NCBI GenBank assembly: GCA_036402115.1
Contig: DASWTM010000051.1
Coordinates: 1-64,000, forward strand
Length of the DNA: 64,000 nt
Reading direction: 5' to 3'
Source: Chryseosolibacter sp036402115
GTDB lineage: Bacteria > Bacteroidota > Bacteroidia > Cytophagales > Cyclobacteriaceae
In this document: one piece after another, positions 61,998 to 64,000 of the stretch
Layout: each line of letters begins with the position of its first letter
Numbering within the stretch: the first letter of the stretch is position 1
Made by a program: the position numbers and the translations under genes
Notes under the pieces: model-generated
Seen by the model: the letters and a program-made list of their open reading frames with translations, nothing else
The model's database searches: none
Told to the model about the DNA's origin: nothing

Positions 61998-62960
61998 ATG
62001 AACTATTACCTCTCCCTGGTTGAAAAAGAAATAAAGTCACAGAAGTTCGGCAAGCAGCCGGTTTCACTTTATGAGCCCATCCGCTACATCATGAGTCTGG
62101 GCGGAAAAAGACTTCGCCCGTTATTGACCTTATCTGCTTATTCGCTTTACAAGCAAAACGTAAACGATATCATTCCATACGCTGCCGCGGTAGAAGCTTT
62201 TCACAACTTCACGCTGATGCATGACGACATTATGGATAAAGCTCCTCTCCGGAGAGGAAAACAAACTGTCCATAAAAAATGGAATGTCAATACGGCAATT
62301 CTTTCGGGCGATGTAATGCTCGTGAAGGTGTATGAAATGTTTCTTTCCCTTGAGGGTGAGAAATTAAAGGAAGTTTTGAAGGCTTTCAACGTCTGCGCGG
62401 CCGAGGTATGTGAAGGTCAGCAGTGGGATATGGAGTTTGAAACAACCGACAAAGTTTCCGAGGCGCAGTATATCAACATGATCCGGTTGAAGACTGCCGT
62501 ACTTCTGGGCTTTAGTCTTGAGTTGGGCGCTATCCTTGCCAATGCTACGCCTGAGGATCGCAAGGCACTGCGGGAATTTGGCGTCAACATTGGAATCGGA
62601 TTCCAGTTAAAAGATGATTTGCTCGATGCCTATGCGGATCCGAAAAAATTCGGAAAGCAGCTAGGAGGTGATATTATCGCGAATAAAAAAACCATCCTCC
62701 TCATTCGCGCCCTTGAAAAAGCAAAGGGTAAAGAAGCGAAAGAACTCTCACACTGGTTATCTTCAAAAAAATTTAACAAAACAGAAAAAGTCAAAGCGGT
62801 AAAAAGCATTTACGATGCACTCGGTATCCCAAAGACGGTTGAGAAAAAAATTAATCAATACTTCGAAAAAGGATTCAAAAGTCTCGAACAAATCGCTCCA
62901 TCAACACAAAAGGAATTTCTTATCGAGTTTACAAAGAGCCTGATCGAACGCGAAGTCTAG
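61998..62960 (+). CDS. Polyprenyl diphosphate synthase
   Basis: This 320-aa enzyme chains isopentenyl units onto an allylic diphosphate for quinone or glycan-carrier lipids. The first aspartate-rich motif is DDIMD at 76-80, followed by the RRGK substrate-binding loop. The second, DDLLD, is at 206-210. The residues before the first motif (NFTLMH) suggest a medium to long chain, but length cannot be fixed by eye. A weak -7 box (TATCTTGA) lies just upstream. Confidence 0.93.
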   Translation: MNYYLSLVEKEIKSQKFGKQPVSLYEPIRYIMSLGGKRLRPLLTLSAYSLYKQNVNDIIPYAAAVEAFHNFTLMHDDIMDKAPLRRGKQTVHKKWNVNTAILSGDVMLVKVYEMFLSLEGEKLKEVLKAFNVCAAEVCEGQQWDMEFETTDKVSEAQYINMIRLKTAVLLGFSLELGAILANATPEDRKALREFGVNIGIGFQLKDDLLDAYADPKKFGKQLGGDIIANKKTILLIRALEKAKGKEAKELSHWLSSKKFNKTEKVKAVKSIYDALGIPKTVEKKINQYFEKGFKSLEQIAPSTQKEFLIEFTKSLIEREV

Positions 62961-63111
62961 AATCCAAAAACCGCTTCAATCTCAGGTTGACTCAAATGCA
63001 CTATCCCTTTCCGCCAGCGATGCTAATGCTCTCCACACAATCCCGGAGGGACTTCCTGCTTACAACGCACGCACTCTGATCGTGGCTCCACGCCACATGA
63101 TGCCGAAATAG
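62944..63111 (+). pseudogene. Possible gene remnant after the polyprenyl synthase gene
   Basis: A stop-free stretch of 55 codons ends in a TAG at 63109-63111 and has a coding-like composition (such as IPEGLPAYNARTLIVAPR). It overlaps the end of the upstream gene in another frame and has no start codon. It may be a decayed C-terminus of a lost gene or chance. No family was recognised. Confidence 0.2.
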
Positions 63112-63252
63112 AAAGCACAACTCGCCCTGGCGCGAAATGCACAAACTAATTAATAGAAGGCGCACCAGATGTTAAGAACACGTGGATGTATCAGGGCTCC
63201 GATAGGATCGGTATAACGTTGCTGATCTCCCCTCCATGTCGTAACTTCCGTT

Positions 63253-64000
63253 ATGCAACTAACGCCCGACCAAATTGCCGCTTACCACCGCGATGGATAC
63301 CTGGTACTGAAACAGTTCTTCAGCAAACCTGAAGTAGACAAACTCTATCAGACAGCCCTGCAAGACGATGCCATGCGCAAGAACGCGCTTGACCTTAACG
63401 ATCAAACCGGGAAGAAGACTCGTCTCTCACTGTGGTTTACTCCGGGAAACGATGTGTTCGGTTATATGACTCGCAGTCAGCGGATGATCGATGCCATCAA
63501 GCCACTCCTTGACAGCGATTCCCCCGTCTGCCACTTCCATTCGAAGTTGATGCAGAAGGAACCGCGTGTAGGTGGAGCGTGGGAATGGCACCAAGACTAC
63601 GGCTACTGGTACAAGAATCAGTTTATGTTTCCGGATCAACTGATTAGTGTCATGATTGCGCTTACCGAGGCCAACAAGGAAAACGGATGCCTGCAGGTCA
63701 TCAAAGGCTCGCACAAACTTGGGCGCGTCAATCATGGTTTCGCGGGAGAGCAGGTCGGTGCCGATATGGTGATGGTCAACAATTCGCTTCAAACCATGCC
63801 CCTCATCTACTGCGAGTTGCAGCCGGGAGATGCCCTGATATTTCATTCAAATTTACTCCACCGATCCGAAGCAAATCTTTCGGATCGTCCGCGCTGGTCA
63901 GTGATCTCGTGCTACAACTCCCAGTCTAACCTCGCCTACAACGAAACATCAACCGCCTGGAAGGTGCCTGTGCAAGTCGTTCCTGACAACGCTATTCTTC
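63253..64000 (+). CDS. Phytanoyl-CoA dioxygenase family protein (truncated by window end)
   Basis: The reading frame opens at the ATG at 63253 and runs off the right edge (249 codons seen). It has the Fe(II)/2-oxoglutarate dioxygenase facial triad: His113-x-Asp115 in WHQD and His203 in LLHRSE, with Arg214 as a likely co-substrate anchor in RPRWS. The start MQLTPDQIAAYHRDGYLVL is typical of the family. Substrates of bacterial members are varied (small molecules, sugars), so none is assigned. A near -7 box (TAACGTTG) lies 31 bp upstream. Confidence 0.9.
   Translation, partial: MQLTPDQIAAYHRDGYLVLKQFFSKPEVDKLYQTALQDDAMRKNALDLNDQTGKKTRLSLWFTPGNDVFGYMTRSQRMIDAIKPLLDSDSPVCHFHSKLMQKEPRVGGAWEWHQDYGYWYKNQFMFPDQLISVMIALTEANKENGCLQVIKGSHKLGRVNHGFAGEQVGADMVMVNNSLQTMPLIYCELQPGDALIFHSNLLHRSEANLSDRPRWSVISCYNSQSNLAYNETSTAWKVPVQVVPDNAIL

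Overview
The window reads as chromosome of a member of the Bacteroidota, most likely a Cytophagales-type soil or freshwater bacterium. This rests on lineage-typical genes: a DUF5686/carboxypeptidase-regulatory protein, DUF4293, DUF1573, a long NusB, and a yajC-ybbR-coaE cluster. It also rests on TAnnTTTG-type -7 boxes close to several start codons, and on many secreted proteins and lipoproteins. The order-level placement is inference. No tRNA, rRNA, CRISPR array, transposase, integrase or phage gene was seen.

Layout. 1-5604: galactose and plant-glycan genes (galK end, lipoprotein mutarotase, GH2, GH127). 5846-13202: two TPR-sensor histidine kinases, one with a response regulator, plus dinB, a methyltransferase and an unknown secreted protein. 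13224-17533: a membrane protein, a lipoprotein, a small unknown, cyclophilin and nadD. 17530-23455: a large DUF5686 envelope protein, then the selenouridine locus (mnmH/selU and selD, with two unknown genes between). 23654-31759: a second glycan cluster (two GH78 rhamnosidases, a carboxylesterase, a GH172 protein) with no SusC/SusD in view. 31760-32687: a 0.9 kb gene-free stretch holding two tandem, structurally matched ncRNA candidates and a REP-like palindrome cluster. 32688-38200: an RND efflux operon. 38264-43919: coaE, ybbR, yajC, DUF1573, ytxH, nusB and an amino-acid dehydrogenase. 44142-48552: two half-ABC exporters that look like the two halves of one heterodimer but are convergent, with a beta-barrel gene between. 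48555-62960: housekeeping genes (truA, thiolase, htpG, sugar-phosphate isomerase, lipB, exonuclease, RNase R, polyprenyl synthase) and envelope proteins. 63253-end: a truncated phytanoyl-CoA dioxygenase-like gene.

How genes work together. The two glycan clusters would together release galactose, arabinose and rhamnose from pectin side chains or arabinogalactan; GalM and GalK then take galactose into the Leloir pathway. SelD supplies selenophosphate to MnmH for tRNA wobble-uridine selenation; no selA or selB was seen and SelD itself uses Cys. The RND trio forms one export machine.

The most unusual signal is a family of intergenic elements at thirteen places. Each is made of short words repeated in strict 7-bp or 8-bp register, usually as two facing inverted arms. 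The word changes from locus to locus while the architecture stays the same, and the arms typically abut or overlap stop codons. The second is the tandem pair of about 177-nt structured RNAs at 31914-32579.
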